Positions 15,808 to 23,971 of a stretch of DNA of 64,000 nt are shown here, piece by piece (positions within the stretch are counted from its first letter, which is position 1; the number at the start of each line of letters is the position of its first letter). A program made the position numbers and the translations under genes. Source of the DNA: Caryophanales bacterium UBA743 (lineage in GTDB: Bacteria > Bacillota_I > Bacilli_A > RFN20 > CAG-826); NCBI GenBank assembly GCA_002297365.1, contig DBKT01000012.1, positions 1 through 64,000 of the forward strand, in the 5' to 3' direction. Below the pieces are notes generated by a model. It did not search any database, was not told the DNA's origin, and worked only from the letters and a program-made list of their open reading frames with translations.

Positions 15808-16347
15808 TTATTTAACCGTCCAAACACTCACCGTCAAAGGAGAGACGGAAGCATACACGGTGAAGCTTTTGTTTTCGTCTGATTTAGAGGTTACTTTGTA
15901 TTCTTTTAAATCTCCGATTAGAGCAGGCACTACCACCGTTCCCGTTATTTTATCGGTCACAAGTTCGTAACTTGGCCCTGGCGCGGAGTCTTCATGACGA
16001 TTATAAGAAAGTAAGTTAGAGCCGGAACATCTCGTGTAATCATCATACAAATCAAGCGAATACCCGTATTTTTTGGCAAATAAAGCAGTTTCTTCCTTAC
16101 TAAAGGCATTCCAATCATTAAAGAAGAGTGCACCATCTTCATAATGCCAGCTAGGCATCGTAAAACGAGGCTTCAATACGTCTATATTCGTTGGAGTATC
16201 AAGATAGGTTACCAACTGAGCCGTTTTTGTTTCACCCTCTTTAATCTCATAATCGTCTAAATTTGCAACCTCTCCTTGTGAGCATGACCCTAAAAATGTC
16301 GCGCTTAGCAAAGCCAACAAACTGTTTCTAATGATTTTATTGTTCAT
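15808..16347 (-). CDS. Small lipoprotein of unknown function
   Basis: A 179-residue protein with a lipoprotein signal peptide (MNNKIIRNSLLALLSATFLG) and lipobox GSC with Cys22. The mature domain is probably all-beta, rich in Asp, Tyr and Thr, and not recognised. The start is supported by GGAGGG 8 nt upstream. It is the second gene after a 51-residue putative exported peptide (16363-16518), separated by 15 nt, so the two are likely co-expressed; the lipoprotein could anchor, receive or protect against that peptide. Terminated by the hairpin at 15773-15792. Confidence 0.7.
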   Translation of the reverse strand: MNNKIIRNSLLALLSATFLGSCSQGEVANLDDYEIKEGETKTAQLVTYLDTPTNIDVLKPRFTMPSWHYEDGALFFNDWNAFSKEETALFAKKYGYSLDLYDDYTRCSGSNLLSYNRHEDSAPGPSYELVTDKITGTVVVPALIGDLKEYKVTSKSDENKSFTVYASVSPLTVSVWTVK

Positions 16348-16362
16348 TTTAGTAACCCTCCA

Positions 16363-16518
16363 TCAGCAAACATGACTGTAATTGTCAGGAGCTTTTGAAG
16401 AACCACCTGTCCCTAAAGACAAAATATCATTGTCCTTAGGATTTTCACCAGTCATTTTTGGATTTGTTTGATTTAGTAACGAAAATGAAAGAAACGCTAC
16501 AGCTAGAACATTTAACAT
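16363..16518 (-). CDS. Candidate 51-residue secreted peptide
   Basis: This short ORF has all the parts of a gene: a promoter (TTGAAA, 16-nt spacer, TAATAT), an AAGAGGAG ribosome binding site 4 nt before the ATG, an uninterrupted 52-codon frame and a stop 15 nt before the next gene's ATG. The product starts with a hydrophobic stretch (MLNVLAVAFLSFSLL) that could be a signal or membrane anchor, though it lacks an N-terminal Lys or Arg. The remaining ~35 residues are polar (PKMTGENPKDNDI, GTGGSSKAP) and end in a Cys. No family recognised; could be a pheromone, a small toxin or a membrane micro-protein. Confidence 0.55.
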   Translation of the reverse strand: MLNVLAVAFLSFSLLNQTNPKMTGENPKDNDILSLGTGGSSKAPDNYSHVC

Positions 16519-16538
16519 TGTGCTCCTCTTTTTAAATC

Positions 16539-16566
16539 ATATTACATATTTTCGGGTGCATTTCAA
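16539..16566 (-). promoter_or_regulatory. Promoter of the 51-residue peptide / lipoprotein pair
   Basis: -35 TTGAAA at 16561-16566, 16-nt spacer, -10 TAATAT at 16539-16544. The predicted start leaves a leader of about 14 nt carrying AAGAGGAG. Confidence 0.6.
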
Positions 16567-16622
16567 TGAATATTTTTCAGTTTTTTTCTTTATGTTTTTA
16601 ATGTAGTCTTCTTGATAGCATT

Positions 16623-16628
16623 TATAAT
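16623..16628 (+). promoter_or_regulatory. -10 box of the pseudouridine synthase gene, candidate leaderless start
   Basis: TATAAT-TATGGA-ATG on the plus strand: six bases between the -10 and the start codon, with no Shine-Dalgarno. An out-of-frame ATG at 16630 stops after two codons. Confidence 0.55.
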
Positions 16629-16634
16629 TATGGA

Positions 16635-17285
16635 ATGAAAAAACAGGTTCCTTTCACCATTATTTATGAGGACGATAAGATCATTGTTGCCTATAAAGAA
16701 AGAAATGTTTTCAGCATCCGCACCAATGATAAGCGTACTTATTCCCATAACTTATACCACTACATCCATGAATATTTATCGAAAAAAGGCGAAAGGCCTT
16801 TTATCGTTCATAGATTGGATTATGAGACATCGGGAATTATGCTTTTTGCTAAGAGAGAAGATTTGAAAAGAATGCTTCAAAAAGAATTTGAGATGCATCG
16901 TGTCAAACGCCTTTATGAAGCCGTAATCGAAGAGAGGATCGCCCCTAATCTTCATTTTGACGTTAAGCAAAAGCTAGGGAGCAATGGTAAAGGCGGCAAG
17001 GTGTTTCTTGACCCTATAAACGGGAAGGAAGCAATCACTCATCTAAAGAGCGGAAATCAAATTCAAATCGGCACCGTTCTCGATGTTTCCATCGAAACCG
17101 GAAGAAGAGCTCAAATTAGAATGGCTATTGCTTCACTCGGTTTTCATCTGCTCGGTGATTTGAAATACTCTCATACCCCAGCAAAAAGGATGTATCTAAA
17201 TGCCTATGAATTGGATTTCGACGAATCTTTGCCTATCCAAAAACATCATTTCAAGGTAAAGCCCCTCTGGCTCTTAGAAGAGTGA
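16635..17285 (+). CDS. RluA-family pseudouridine synthase
   Basis: RNA-modifying enzyme that isomerises uridine in rRNA or tRNA. The 216-residue protein contains the family's catalytic motif HRLDYETSG with Asp62 and the TGRRAQIRMAI and LGDLKY motifs. It has no N-terminal S4 domain, so it is a compact form closer to RluA or TruC than RluB/RluD; the target base cannot be assigned. It is monocistronic on the plus strand, divergent from the peptide/lipoprotein unit, and shares a terminator with nifJ. Translation probably starts on a leaderless message. Confidence 0.88.
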   Translation: MKKQVPFTIIYEDDKIIVAYKERNVFSIRTNDKRTYSHNLYHYIHEYLSKKGERPFIVHRLDYETSGIMLFAKREDLKRMLQKEFEMHRVKRLYEAVIEERIAPNLHFDVKQKLGSNGKGGKVFLDPINGKEAITHLKSGNQIQIGTVLDVSIETGRRAQIRMAIASLGFHLLGDLKYSHTPAKRMYLNAYELDFDESLPIQKHHFKVKPLWLLEE

Positions 17286-17300
17286 AGCCTTTATAAGAAA

Positions 17301-17330
17301 AGCCCTCTCCAAGAACGGAGAGGGCTATTT
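17301..17330. terminator. Bidirectional terminator between rluA-type gene and nifJ
   Basis: Ten-base-pair stem AGCCCTCTCC / GGAGAGGGCT (17301-17310 and 17317-17326) with a 6-nt loop, followed by ATTTTG on the plus strand and TTTTCTT on the minus strand. It serves the two convergent genes. Confidence 0.93.
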
Positions 17331-17343
17331 TGTTTGGAAGAGA

Positions 17344-20300
17344 TTATAATCCGAACTTCTTGATGGCTTCCCAACGATCTTTTGCGTATTTCTCGCACTT
17401 CGTCAGGAGTTCTTCCGAATGTTCTGGGTTAATAACCGGAAGTTGAGAGAATCTCGTTTCGAGCATTAAGAAATCTCTGAACTTGCTCCAGTCAGGTTCC
17501 TTGCAATCGATCGTAAGTCCCGCTTTGCCTTCGGCAACGAGTCTTGGGTCATAGCGGAAGCAAGTGAAGTAACCGCATTCGACGGCTTTCTTCTCTTCCT
17601 GGATGGAATTGACAAGACCGCCTTTGATATGTTGCTCCAAGCATGGGCAATAGCAAATCACAAGAGATGGGCCATTATAGGATTCCGCATCCTTTAAGGC
17701 TTGAATGGCTTTCATTGGGTTAGCACCTAAAGCGATTTGAGCGACATAGACATGCCCATAAGACATAGCCATTAAGGCAAGGTTCTTCTTGGCTTCTTTC
17801 TTGCCAGAAGCGGTGAATTTGTTAATAGAACCAGTCTGAGAGGATTTAGAAGCTTGTCCACCAGTGTTGGAATAAACTTCGGTATCGAGAACAAGAACGT
17901 TCACGTCTGCTTCATTCGCAAGAACATGGTCCAATCCTCCGTAACCGATATCATAAGACCAGCCATCGCCACCGATAATCCAAACGGATTTCTCGACGAG
18001 ATCGCGATAATAGTTCTTAAGCTCTTTGACGTCTTCGTTCTTAGAAGCATCCACTTCTTTTTCAAGAGTTGGGACGATAGCGCGTTCTGCTTCTCTATCT
18101 TTGTTAGCAAGAGCGGCAAGATACTTATTGGCAGCGTCTTTAAGAGCATCTTCCACGGTTTCATCCGCTAAAGCAGCGCTTAAGATGCGCGTGATTTGCG
18201 ACATCTTGTAGTCAGTCGCGATTCTCATGCCAAATCCATATTCCGCATTATCTTCGAATAAGGAATTAGCCCAGGCAACGCCTTCGCCATTCTTATCTTT
18301 GATAAATGGGGTAAGTGGGGTAGATCCGCAATAGATGGAAGAGCATCCCGTCGCGTTAGCAATCAATAAGTCATGTCCGAATAATTGAGAGAGCAAACGA
18401 TAGTAAGGAGCTTCTCCGCATCCGGCGCAAGCACCGGAAACTTCCATATATGGGCGTAAGAATCCAACGCCTTTCACTGTGGTAAGAGGGAAGATGTCCG
18501 TTTTGCTAGAAACGTTATAGTAGCAGTAATCAGCCGCGATTTGCTCGCCGAATTCCGCTTTGGCGTCTTTCATGAGAAGAGCCATATGGTCATTGCCAAG
18601 TTTCTTAGCGGTTTGGTTAGCCATACATTCGGAAACGCAAAGTCCGCATCCAACGCAGTTTTCAGTCGCAATGGTAATGCGGTATTTAAGGTTGGCCGCT
18701 TTAGGGGAACCTGTGACTGGCTTCACGGAGTTCTTAATCATCTCTGGGGCTTTAGCAAGTTCTTCTTCATTTAAGAGATATGGGCGGATGGTTGCGTGAG
18801 GGCAAACAAAGGCGCATTGGTTACATTCGATACAGTATTGCGGATTCCAAACCGGAACGCGATCGGCGATGGCTCTCTTTTGACGGAAGACGATGTTTTC
18901 TTCCATGGTGCCATCGGCAAGTTCGTATTTAAGGAATTCGGAAGTTGGAAGCTCATCGCCATCAAGACGGTCAATGGTTCCAACATATTCGTCGTAATAG
19001 GTATCGCCAGTGTCTTCTAAGACTTTGGTGGTAGGAAGCTTGATCCATTCTGGGTCAACTTTCACTTCACGAAGCCCCGCTGGGCCAGCATCAATGGCAT
19101 CGTAGTTATTCTGAACGATGTCCATGCCTTTTCTTTCATAGGTCTTCTTAACGAATTTCTTCATCCATTCCTCGGCTTGCTCATAAGGCATGATTTGTGG
19201 ATTAAGCTTAAAGAAGGCCGCTTGCAAGGTGGTGTTGGTATGACGTCCCATATGGCACTCTTCAGCAAGTTTGTTTGCGTCAATAGCGTAGAACTTAGCA
19301 TGCTTTTCCGCCAAAAGGTGTTTCATACGATTTGGCATGGCTTTTGCAAGCTCTTCATCACTCATATTGGTATTGAGCAAGAAGGTTCCGCCATCTTTGA
19401 GGTTCGCAATGATGTCATATTTCAAGATATAGGTATCAAGGGAACAAGAGATGAAATCAGCATTCTTGACATAATATTCAGAACGGATCGGAGTCTTGCC
19501 AAAACGTAAGTGAGAACGTGTGGTTCCGCCGGATTTGCGGGAATCATATTGGAAATAAGCCTGAGCATATTGTCCAGTCGCATCGCCGATGATCTTAACG
19601 GAGGATTTATTAGCAGAGACCGTGCCATCGCTTCCTAAACCATAGAACAAGCAGGAAGTGTAGTAGGCAGGAATCTTGAAATCTTGATCAACCGGGATAG
19701 AAAGATGGGTCACATCATCGGTGATTCCGACGGTGAATCCGGTCCAGTTCTTCTTAGCGTTAAGGAAGTCATAGACAGACTTAACGTCTTTTGGTTGGGT
19801 ATCTTTGCTAGAAAGCCCATAACGTCCGCCGATGATCTGATCAAAGTGGCGACCGAGTTTGAACATTGCGGATACAACATCCAAATAGAGAGGCTCTCCT
19901 TCAGATCCGTTTTCTTTGGTTCTATCCAAAACAGCGATCTTCTTAACGGAAGCAGGAATGACTTTGGATAAGGACTCCGCGGAGAATGGGCGGTAAAGAT
20001 GAACCTTAACAAGACCGACGTGTTCGCCTTGTGCGTTCAATGCGTCAACAACTTCGGATGCCGTTTCAGTAACGGAACCCATGGCGATGATGATACGGTC
20101 CGCATTCGGATCGCCATAATAGACAAATGGCGCATAGGTTCTGCCAGTTAAACGGGTGGCTTCGGCAAAATATTTCTCGACGACTGGAAGAATATTGTCC
20201 CAATGAGCATTTTGTGCTTCACGTGCTTGGAAATAGATATCATCGTTTTCAGCACCGCCGCGTGTGACTGGATGAGTGTGTGGGTTTAAAGCACGGGCAC

Positions 20301-20919
20301 GGAAAGCCTCGACTTTATCCATAGGAAGAAGCTTCTTCCATTCCTCTTTATCAACGAACTCAACGTGTTGAACTTCGTGAGAGGTGCGGAAGCCATCAAA
20401 GAAGTGCATCACTGGAGTAGAGGCATCAATCGCCACCAAGTGAGCAACCGGAGTGAGATCGGCGATTTCTTGGACGGAGCCAGAGCAAATCATGGTAACG
20501 CCAGTTTGACGGCAAGCATAGATATCGGCTTGATCGCCAAAGATGGAGAGAGCACGGGTCGCTAAAGAACGGGCAGAGACATGAAGAACGGCTGGTAAGA
20601 GCTCACCACACCACTTATAAAGGTTTGGAATCATCAAAAGCAAACCTTGGGAAGCGGTATAGGTGGTTGCCAAAGCGCCACCCTGCAAAGCACCATGCAC
20701 GGCGCCAGAAGCGCCTGCTTCGGATTGCATTTCCACCACTTTAACTGTGGAGCCAAAGAAGTTCTTTTCGCCCTTAGAAGCCATGACATCCACATTTTCA
20801 GCCATTGGCGAGGATGGGGTGATTGGGTAAATAGCTGCTACTTCGGTGAAGTAATAGCTTTCGATTGACGCAGCGGTATTTCCGTCAACCGATTTAAAGG
20901 TTTTCTTTATTTCAGACAT
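17344..20919 (-). CDS. nifJ: Pyruvate:ferredoxin (flavodoxin) oxidoreductase
   Basis: Cytoplasmic, oxygen-sensitive enzyme converting pyruvate and CoA to acetyl-CoA, CO2 and reduced ferredoxin. The single chain of 1191 residues has the full domain set: pyruvate-binding domains I-II (about 1-410), an EKR region, two 4Fe-4S clusters (CIECNQC near 696 and CVGCGLC near 753, each with a distal Cys) and the TPP-binding domain with CAGCGEAPYY near 826 and GGDGWSYDIGYGG near 978. Start 20919 (MSEIKKTFK); AAGGAG is 13 nt upstream. A good promoter (TTGTCT, 17 nt, TATACT) precedes it, with a G/C-rich dyad at 20994-21011. It is the likely source of reduced ferredoxin for hydrogenase or the unusual TrxB. 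Confidence 0.97.
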   Translation of the reverse strand: MSEIKKTFKSVDGNTAASIESYYFTEVAAIYPITPSSPMAENVDVMASKGEKNFFGSTVKVVEMQSEAGASGAVHGALQGGALATTYTASQGLLLMIPNLYKWCGELLPAVLHVSARSLATRALSIFGDQADIYACRQTGVTMICSGSVQEIADLTPVAHLVAIDASTPVMHFFDGFRTSHEVQHVEFVDKEEWKKLLPMDKVEAFRARALNPHTHPVTRGGAENDDIYFQAREAQNAHWDNILPVVEKYFAEATRLTGRTYAPFVYYGDPNADRIIIAMGSVTETASEVVDALNAQGEHVGLVKVHLYRPFSAESLSKVIPASVKKIAVLDRTKENGSEGEPLYLDVVSAMFKLGRHFDQIIGGRYGLSSKDTQPKDVKSVYDFLNAKKNWTGFTVGITDDVTHLSIPVDQDFKIPAYYTSCLFYGLGSDGTVSANKSSVKIIGDATGQYAQAYFQYDSRKSGGTTRSHLRFGKTPIRSEYYVKNADFISCSLDTYILKYDIIANLKDGGTFLLNTNMSDEELAKAMPNRMKHLLAEKHAKFYAIDANKLAEECHMGRHTNTTLQAAFFKLNPQIMPYEQAEEWMKKFVKKTYERKGMDIVQNNYDAIDAGPAGLREVKVDPEWIKLPTTKVLEDTGDTYYDEYVGTIDRLDGDELPTSEFLKYELADGTMEENIVFRQKRAIADRVPVWNPQYCIECNQCAFVCPHATIRPYLLNEEELAKAPEMIKNSVKPVTGSPKAANLKYRITIATENCVGCGLCVSECMANQTAKKLGNDHMALLMKDAKAEFGEQIAADYCYYNVSSKTDIFPLTTVKGVGFLRPYMEVSGACAGCGEAPYYRLLSQLFGHDLLIANATGCSSIYCGSTPLTPFIKDKNGEGVAWANSLFEDNAEYGFGMRIATDYKMSQITRILSAALADETVEDALKDAANKYLAALANKDREAERAIVPTLEKEVDASKNEDVKELKNYYRDLVEKSVWIIGGDGWSYDIGYGGLDHVLANEADVNVLVLDTEVYSNTGGQASKSSQTGSINKFTASGKKEAKKNLALMAMSYGHVYVAQIALGANPMKAIQALKDAESYNGPSLVICYCPCLEQHIKGGLVNSIQEEKKAVECGYFTCFRYDPRLVAEGKAGLTIDCKEPDWSKFRDFLMLETRFSQLPVINPEHSEELLTKCEKYAKDRWEAIKKFGL

Positions 20920-20948
20920 TTCTAAAAAACATCTCCTTATACGATTTA

Positions 20949-20977
20949 AGTATAGGATTTTTCTTTCCTCTAGACAA
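20949..20977 (-). promoter_or_regulatory. Promoter of nifJ
   Basis: -35 TTGTCT (20972-20977), 17-nt spacer, -10 TATACT (20949-20954). It is the clearest two-element promoter on this side of the window. Confidence 0.75.
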
Positions 20978-20993
20978 AGGGATTTCCTCAAGA

Positions 20994-21011
20994 AACCCCC
21001 TAAAGGGGGTT
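20994..21011. promoter_or_regulatory. G/C-rich dyad upstream of the nifJ promoter
   Basis: AACCCCC-TAAA-GGGGGTT, a perfect 7-bp inverted repeat with a 4-nt spacer, 17 nt upstream of the -35. It has no T run on either strand long enough to be a terminator and lies beyond the terminator of the preceding gene, so an operator is likelier. No known consensus recognised. Confidence 0.45.
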
Positions 21012-21126
21012 CTATTCGATTTGCTGTTAGTTTCCCCTAACTTTTCGCACTTACCAATATTTTCTCTGTAACTACAACTTCATAGCCGAAAAGAATGGAT
21101 TAATGCTTATATTTTTTCTTGTGTTT

Positions 21127-21159
21127 AAAAACAAAAATCGGCATAGCGTTATACCGATT
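21127..21159 (-). terminator. Terminator of the putative regulator gene ending at 21189
   Basis: Minus-strand stem AATCGG / CCGATT (21136-21141 and 21154-21159), extended by three inner pairs after one mismatch, followed by TTTTTGTTTTT. Ends the transcript before nifJ. Confidence 0.85.
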
Positions 21160-21188
21160 ATCTTAGAGTTAGACACATTAGATTTGAT

Positions 21189-21632
21189 TTATTTTTTCCT
21201 TTTTTTCCTTTTGGAGATTTCTTGTTTCACCAAAAGTTCCAAAACATGAAGATCATGATCGTTTAAATTGGAAGAGGGTGCGATAAGCCCTCCAGGACCC
21301 GCCATTTTCTGATAAACGAAATCTCCGATGGAAGAATATTTAAGGAGTTCTTTTTTACGTACTGCTTGGCGTCTAGGTTTCTTTTCCCGTTTTTCTTTGT
21401 TTTCTTCGTCTATCTTCCCTAAATATTCTTGAACCAAAGGAAGGATATCCATCATATTCATAGAGGTGTCCATCTTCACCATCGGTTCAAAATAAACAAG
21501 CTCGTTGGCAACGACATCCGAATAAAGCCCAACATATCTCGAAAGCATATCCAAAGTAACGTACTTCTTCTGCTTTTTCTCTAATGCTGACTTAATTCTC
21601 CTTAAACGGGAGATCGACGGTTTATTTTCCAT
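21189..21632 (-). CDS. Putative winged-helix protein, Rex N-terminal-like
   Basis: A 147-residue protein with a highly basic C-terminus (ends KRKKRKK). The first ~70 residues resemble the winged-helix part of the redox repressor Rex: a helix (SRLRRIKSALEKK), then YVTLDMLSRYVGL, SDVVANELVYFE and a hydrophobic LVQEYL helix. The NAD(H)-binding Rossmann domain is missing, replaced by a Lys/Arg-rich linker and a short helical tail. It is monocistronic and lies directly upstream of nifJ, a gene often under redox control, so a role in nifJ regulation is a reasonable guess only. The message looks leaderless: TATAAC ends 9 nt before the ATG. Confidence 0.55.
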   Translation of the reverse strand: MENKPSISRLRRIKSALEKKQKKYVTLDMLSRYVGLYSDVVANELVYFEPMVKMDTSMNMMDILPLVQEYLGKIDEENKEKREKKPRRQAVRKKELLKYSSIGDFVYQKMAGPGGLIAPSSNLNDHDLHVLELLVKQEISKRKKRKK

Positions 21633-21641
21633 GTTGATTTA

Positions 21642-21669
21642 GTTATACCAAGAGAGAAGAAAAATGCAA
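21642..21669 (-). promoter_or_regulatory. Promoter of the putative regulator, candidate leaderless start
   Basis: -35 TTGCAT (21664-21669), 16-nt spacer, -10 TATAAC (21642-21647), then nine bases to the ATG with no Shine-Dalgarno. Confidence 0.55.
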
Positions 21670-21689
21670 GGGAATGCGTTAATAAGCAA

Positions 21690-21720
21690 AAAGAAAAACC
21701 CAGATTCTTTCAAACCCAGG
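21690..21720 (-). terminator. Weak terminator-like hairpin after the Ig-like lipoprotein
   Basis: AAAAACC / GGTTTTT arms around a long loop that contains a repeat of CTGGGTTT, followed on the minus strand by TTTTTCTTTTT. Low GC in the stem makes it a weaker case than its neighbours. Confidence 0.45.
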
Positions 21721-21742
21721 TTTTTCGAATTAATAGGCAAAT

Positions 21743-23167
21743 TTATTTTGCGGAGTCGTAAACGATAGCAATTTCAACAACTTGTCCATTTCTTTTAGCA
21801 CCCATGGAAAGTTGGAAATACTTCGCATTTTCTACTTCACAGGTAAACTCATGTCTTTCATTAGCACCAAGGTTAACTGCATCCTCTTTATTGATAGTAG
21901 AAAGTGCTTCGGCACCAAAATGAACTGCATATGTTGCATCTTTAGAAACATTACCACCATTAATCGTAATTGAAACGGAAACTAAAGAACCAGGCAATGC
22001 CTCTTTGGAATAGAGATAGGAATTCCCTTTTTTCCCATAAAGCATAAGATAGTCTGAACTTTGTTGAACATAAGTGCCCCCAAATTTTTTCTTTCCAAGG
22101 TTTCCAACAGTAGCCTCAAATTCAGTGTCCGTTGTCGCCATTATAGATGGAGCAGAGTCCTTCGTTGTATCCCAAATAACCGTAACCGTTGTATCATTGG
22201 CATCCTTTAAAGTGATTGTTACGTTGTTAACGCAAGTGGCATTGAAGGTATACTTATTATCTTCCACTTTCGTAACGTCATTCGCAGTTTGCTGGGCGTT
22301 TTTAACTTGAATGGTTTTAACGACATATCCAGTATCTGGAGCAACAGTTAAAGTGACTGTATCGCCATAGGCATATTCCGTTTTATCTACAGATGCCTTT
22401 CCGTGTTCGAAAGAAGCAATGTCAACACCATATTTGGAATTATAAGGTTCGGCCTTCTCCAAAACTCCAAAAATTTCGGTCGCATTCCCAAATTTGCACC
22501 ATCCAACTCTAACAGTAATCAATTGACCATTTTGAACATTTTTCAAAGTTTCTATTGCAGTTTTTGGATTATTAAAGAATTTATTATCTTCTTCGGCTTC
22601 GTAGTTAAAAAATTTATCATCATTTGTTCCAGTCATTCCCCAAATTTGGACGGTCTTTTTGGAAACTGGATCTGTAAGATAGGCATTCCCGTATTTATTT
22701 GAATGATCAAGACCTTCGATGACACCTGTCGCTCTATAAAGTTTTTTCCCTTGGAGACCACCATTTACATCAGCCATTTTATCGACGGTTGTTTCTTCGA
22801 CTGGATTGGTTTTTTCCGTGACAGTAACAGCAATTTCCGCTTTCACGGTTGGATCGGAATCCAAAGAAACGGTAATGGTTGCAGTTCCTATTGCAACACC
22901 GGTAATGGTTCCAGCCGTAACCGTTGCCACACCTTCATTGCTTGACTTCCAGGTTTTATTGCCATTTTCGGCATGGGTTACCGTGGCGGTGACTAAGACT
23001 TTTTCGCCGATTGCAACTTCAACGGCCTTCTTATCAACGCTGATGGAAGCCTTCGCCACTTCAGAGCTCTCCTCAGCAGAAGATGACGAGTTGTTGCCAT
23101 TCGAGCATCCAGCTAAGCCAAGAATTGCGGCCATAGCCAATGGAAATAAGACGATCTTACGATTCAT
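21743..23167 (-). CDS. Surface lipoprotein with BIG2, OB-fold-like and repeat domains
   Basis: A 474-residue lipoprotein. Signal peptide to lipobox LAGC (Cys21), a Ser/Glu-rich linker, a bacterial Ig-like BIG2 domain (about 40-120, with KTWKSSNEGVATVTAGTITG), an OB-fold-like region (about 135-245, RATGVIEGLDH to LITVRVGW), a bacterial repeat with VTLTVAPDTGYVVKTIQV (about 265-330), and a C-terminal beta-rich domain. Start chosen at 23167: AAGGAG is 12 nt upstream and the signal peptide begins there. It has a good promoter flanked by a 9-bp inverted repeat. It shares domain types with the lipoproteins at 23972 and 30919. Ligand unknown; an adhesin or polymer-binding role is likely. Confidence 0.82.
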   Translation of the reverse strand: MNRKIVLFPLAMAAILGLAGCSNGNNSSSSAEESSEVAKASISVDKKAVEVAIGEKVLVTATVTHAENGNKTWKSSNEGVATVTAGTITGVAIGTATITVSLDSDPTVKAEIAVTVTEKTNPVEETTVDKMADVNGGLQGKKLYRATGVIEGLDHSNKYGNAYLTDPVSKKTVQIWGMTGTNDDKFFNYEAEEDNKFFNNPKTAIETLKNVQNGQLITVRVGWCKFGNATEIFGVLEKAEPYNSKYGVDIASFEHGKASVDKTEYAYGDTVTLTVAPDTGYVVKTIQVKNAQQTANDVTKVEDNKYTFNATCVNNVTITLKDANDTTVTVIWDTTKDSAPSIMATTDTEFEATVGNLGKKKFGGTYVQQSSDYLMLYGKKGNSYLYSKEALPGSLVSVSITINGGNVSKDATYAVHFGAEALSTINKEDAVNLGANERHEFTCEVENAKYFQLSMGAKRNGQVVEIAIVYDSAK

Positions 23168-23198
23168 GTTAATTAATTTCTCCTTTATTAACACCACT

Positions 23199-23227
23199 AT
23201 TTTAGAGCGCTTTTATGGGCGAAACAA
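23199..23227 (-). promoter_or_regulatory. Promoter of the Ig-like lipoprotein
   Basis: -35 TTGTTT (23222-23227), 17-nt spacer, -10 TAAAAT (23199-23204). The -10 lies in one arm of a 9-bp inverted repeat, CTATTTTAG at 23197-23205 and CTAAAATAG at 23242-23250, flanking the promoter. Confidence 0.65.
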
Positions 23228-23287
23228 GCCCCACACATCTACTAAAATAGCTAGCCAAGAATGTAAATTTTTTATGTAGAAAAGTAA

Positions 23288-23312
23288 AGAAAAAGCCTTC
23301 TTTTTGAAGGCT
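23288..23312 (-). terminator. Terminator of tRNA-Lys
   Basis: Seven-base-pair stem AGCCTTC / GAAGGCT (23294-23300 and 23306-23312), 5-nt loop, followed by TTTTCTTT on the minus strand, 12 nt after the tRNA CCA. Confidence 0.88.
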
Positions 23313-23323
23313 ATATTTCTATG

Positions 23324-23399
<76 letters not shown>

Positions 23400-23457
23400 A
23401 GCGCAACGATTATGTTATAACATTAAGAAATCATCCGCAAGGAAAAAATACCTCAAG

Positions 23458-23487
23458 GCAAGAAAAGGCCCCGCTAAACGGAGCCTT
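23458..23487 (-). terminator. Terminator of the nuclease/ABC operon
   Basis: Nine-base-pair stem AAGGCTCCG / CGGGGCCTT with one G-T pair (23479-23487 and 23465-23473), 5-nt loop, followed by TTCTTG. It closes the operon that starts near 30.8 kb. Confidence 0.85.
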
Positions 23488-23502
23488 GCACTTTTTCTTT
23501 CG

Positions 23503-23937
23503 CTATTTACGGCTTAGCGTGCCTAAATAAGCGATGTCCCTTTTGGCGTCCTTCCTTTTTTTCAACGCCTTAATGAGCCAGATGGTGCCAATGCTCAAAG
23601 AGACGATTCCGCCAATCAGGCAAACCACGCAAATGACAAACTGCAAGGAGGCGAAGTCCACTCCCACAATTTGGTTCCTGCTTTTTTTAAGAGAGAGGAA
23701 GATAAAAAGAATTCCGATTGCCAAGACGATTCCGCCAATAACCTCAAAACACATCGCATTTTGAGAAAGGTCATATCCTTCGGTATCGCGGCGATGCGCA
23801 GCCTGGGAGAAAGAAGAAACTTCACTCGGCTTGATTTTCTCAACCCAATCGGCATCATTCGTTTCATCCGTTTTTTCCCATATCAAAACGAGGTTTGTTT
23901 TATCGTATAGGGGTTTTTCCAATTTCTGTTTCGTCAT
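23503..23937 (-). CDS. Small membrane protein, last gene of the nuclease/ABC operon
   Basis: A 144-residue protein of unknown function: a polar cytoplasmic N-terminal half (MTKQKLEKPLYDKTNLVLIW and on) followed by two hydrophobic helices (about 68-85 and 98-122) and a basic C-terminus. The start at 23937 is set by AAGGAGG 6 nt upstream; the longer frame to 24006 overlaps the upstream gene's stop. It lies 34 nt after the surface nuclease gene with no terminator between, and the operon terminator follows it. A helper or anchor for the nuclease/transporter is possible; nothing in the sequence shows it. Confidence 0.65.
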   Translation of the reverse strand: MTKQKLEKPLYDKTNLVLIWEKTDETNDADWVEKIKPSEVSSFSQAAHRRDTEGYDLSQNAMCFEVIGGIVLAIGILFIFLSLKKSRNQIVGVDFASLQFVICVVCLIGGIVSLSIGTIWLIKALKKRKDAKRDIAYLGTLSRK

Positions 23938-23971
23938 CCTTTTCCTCCTTTCTTTCAAAAGCAAATCAAGA

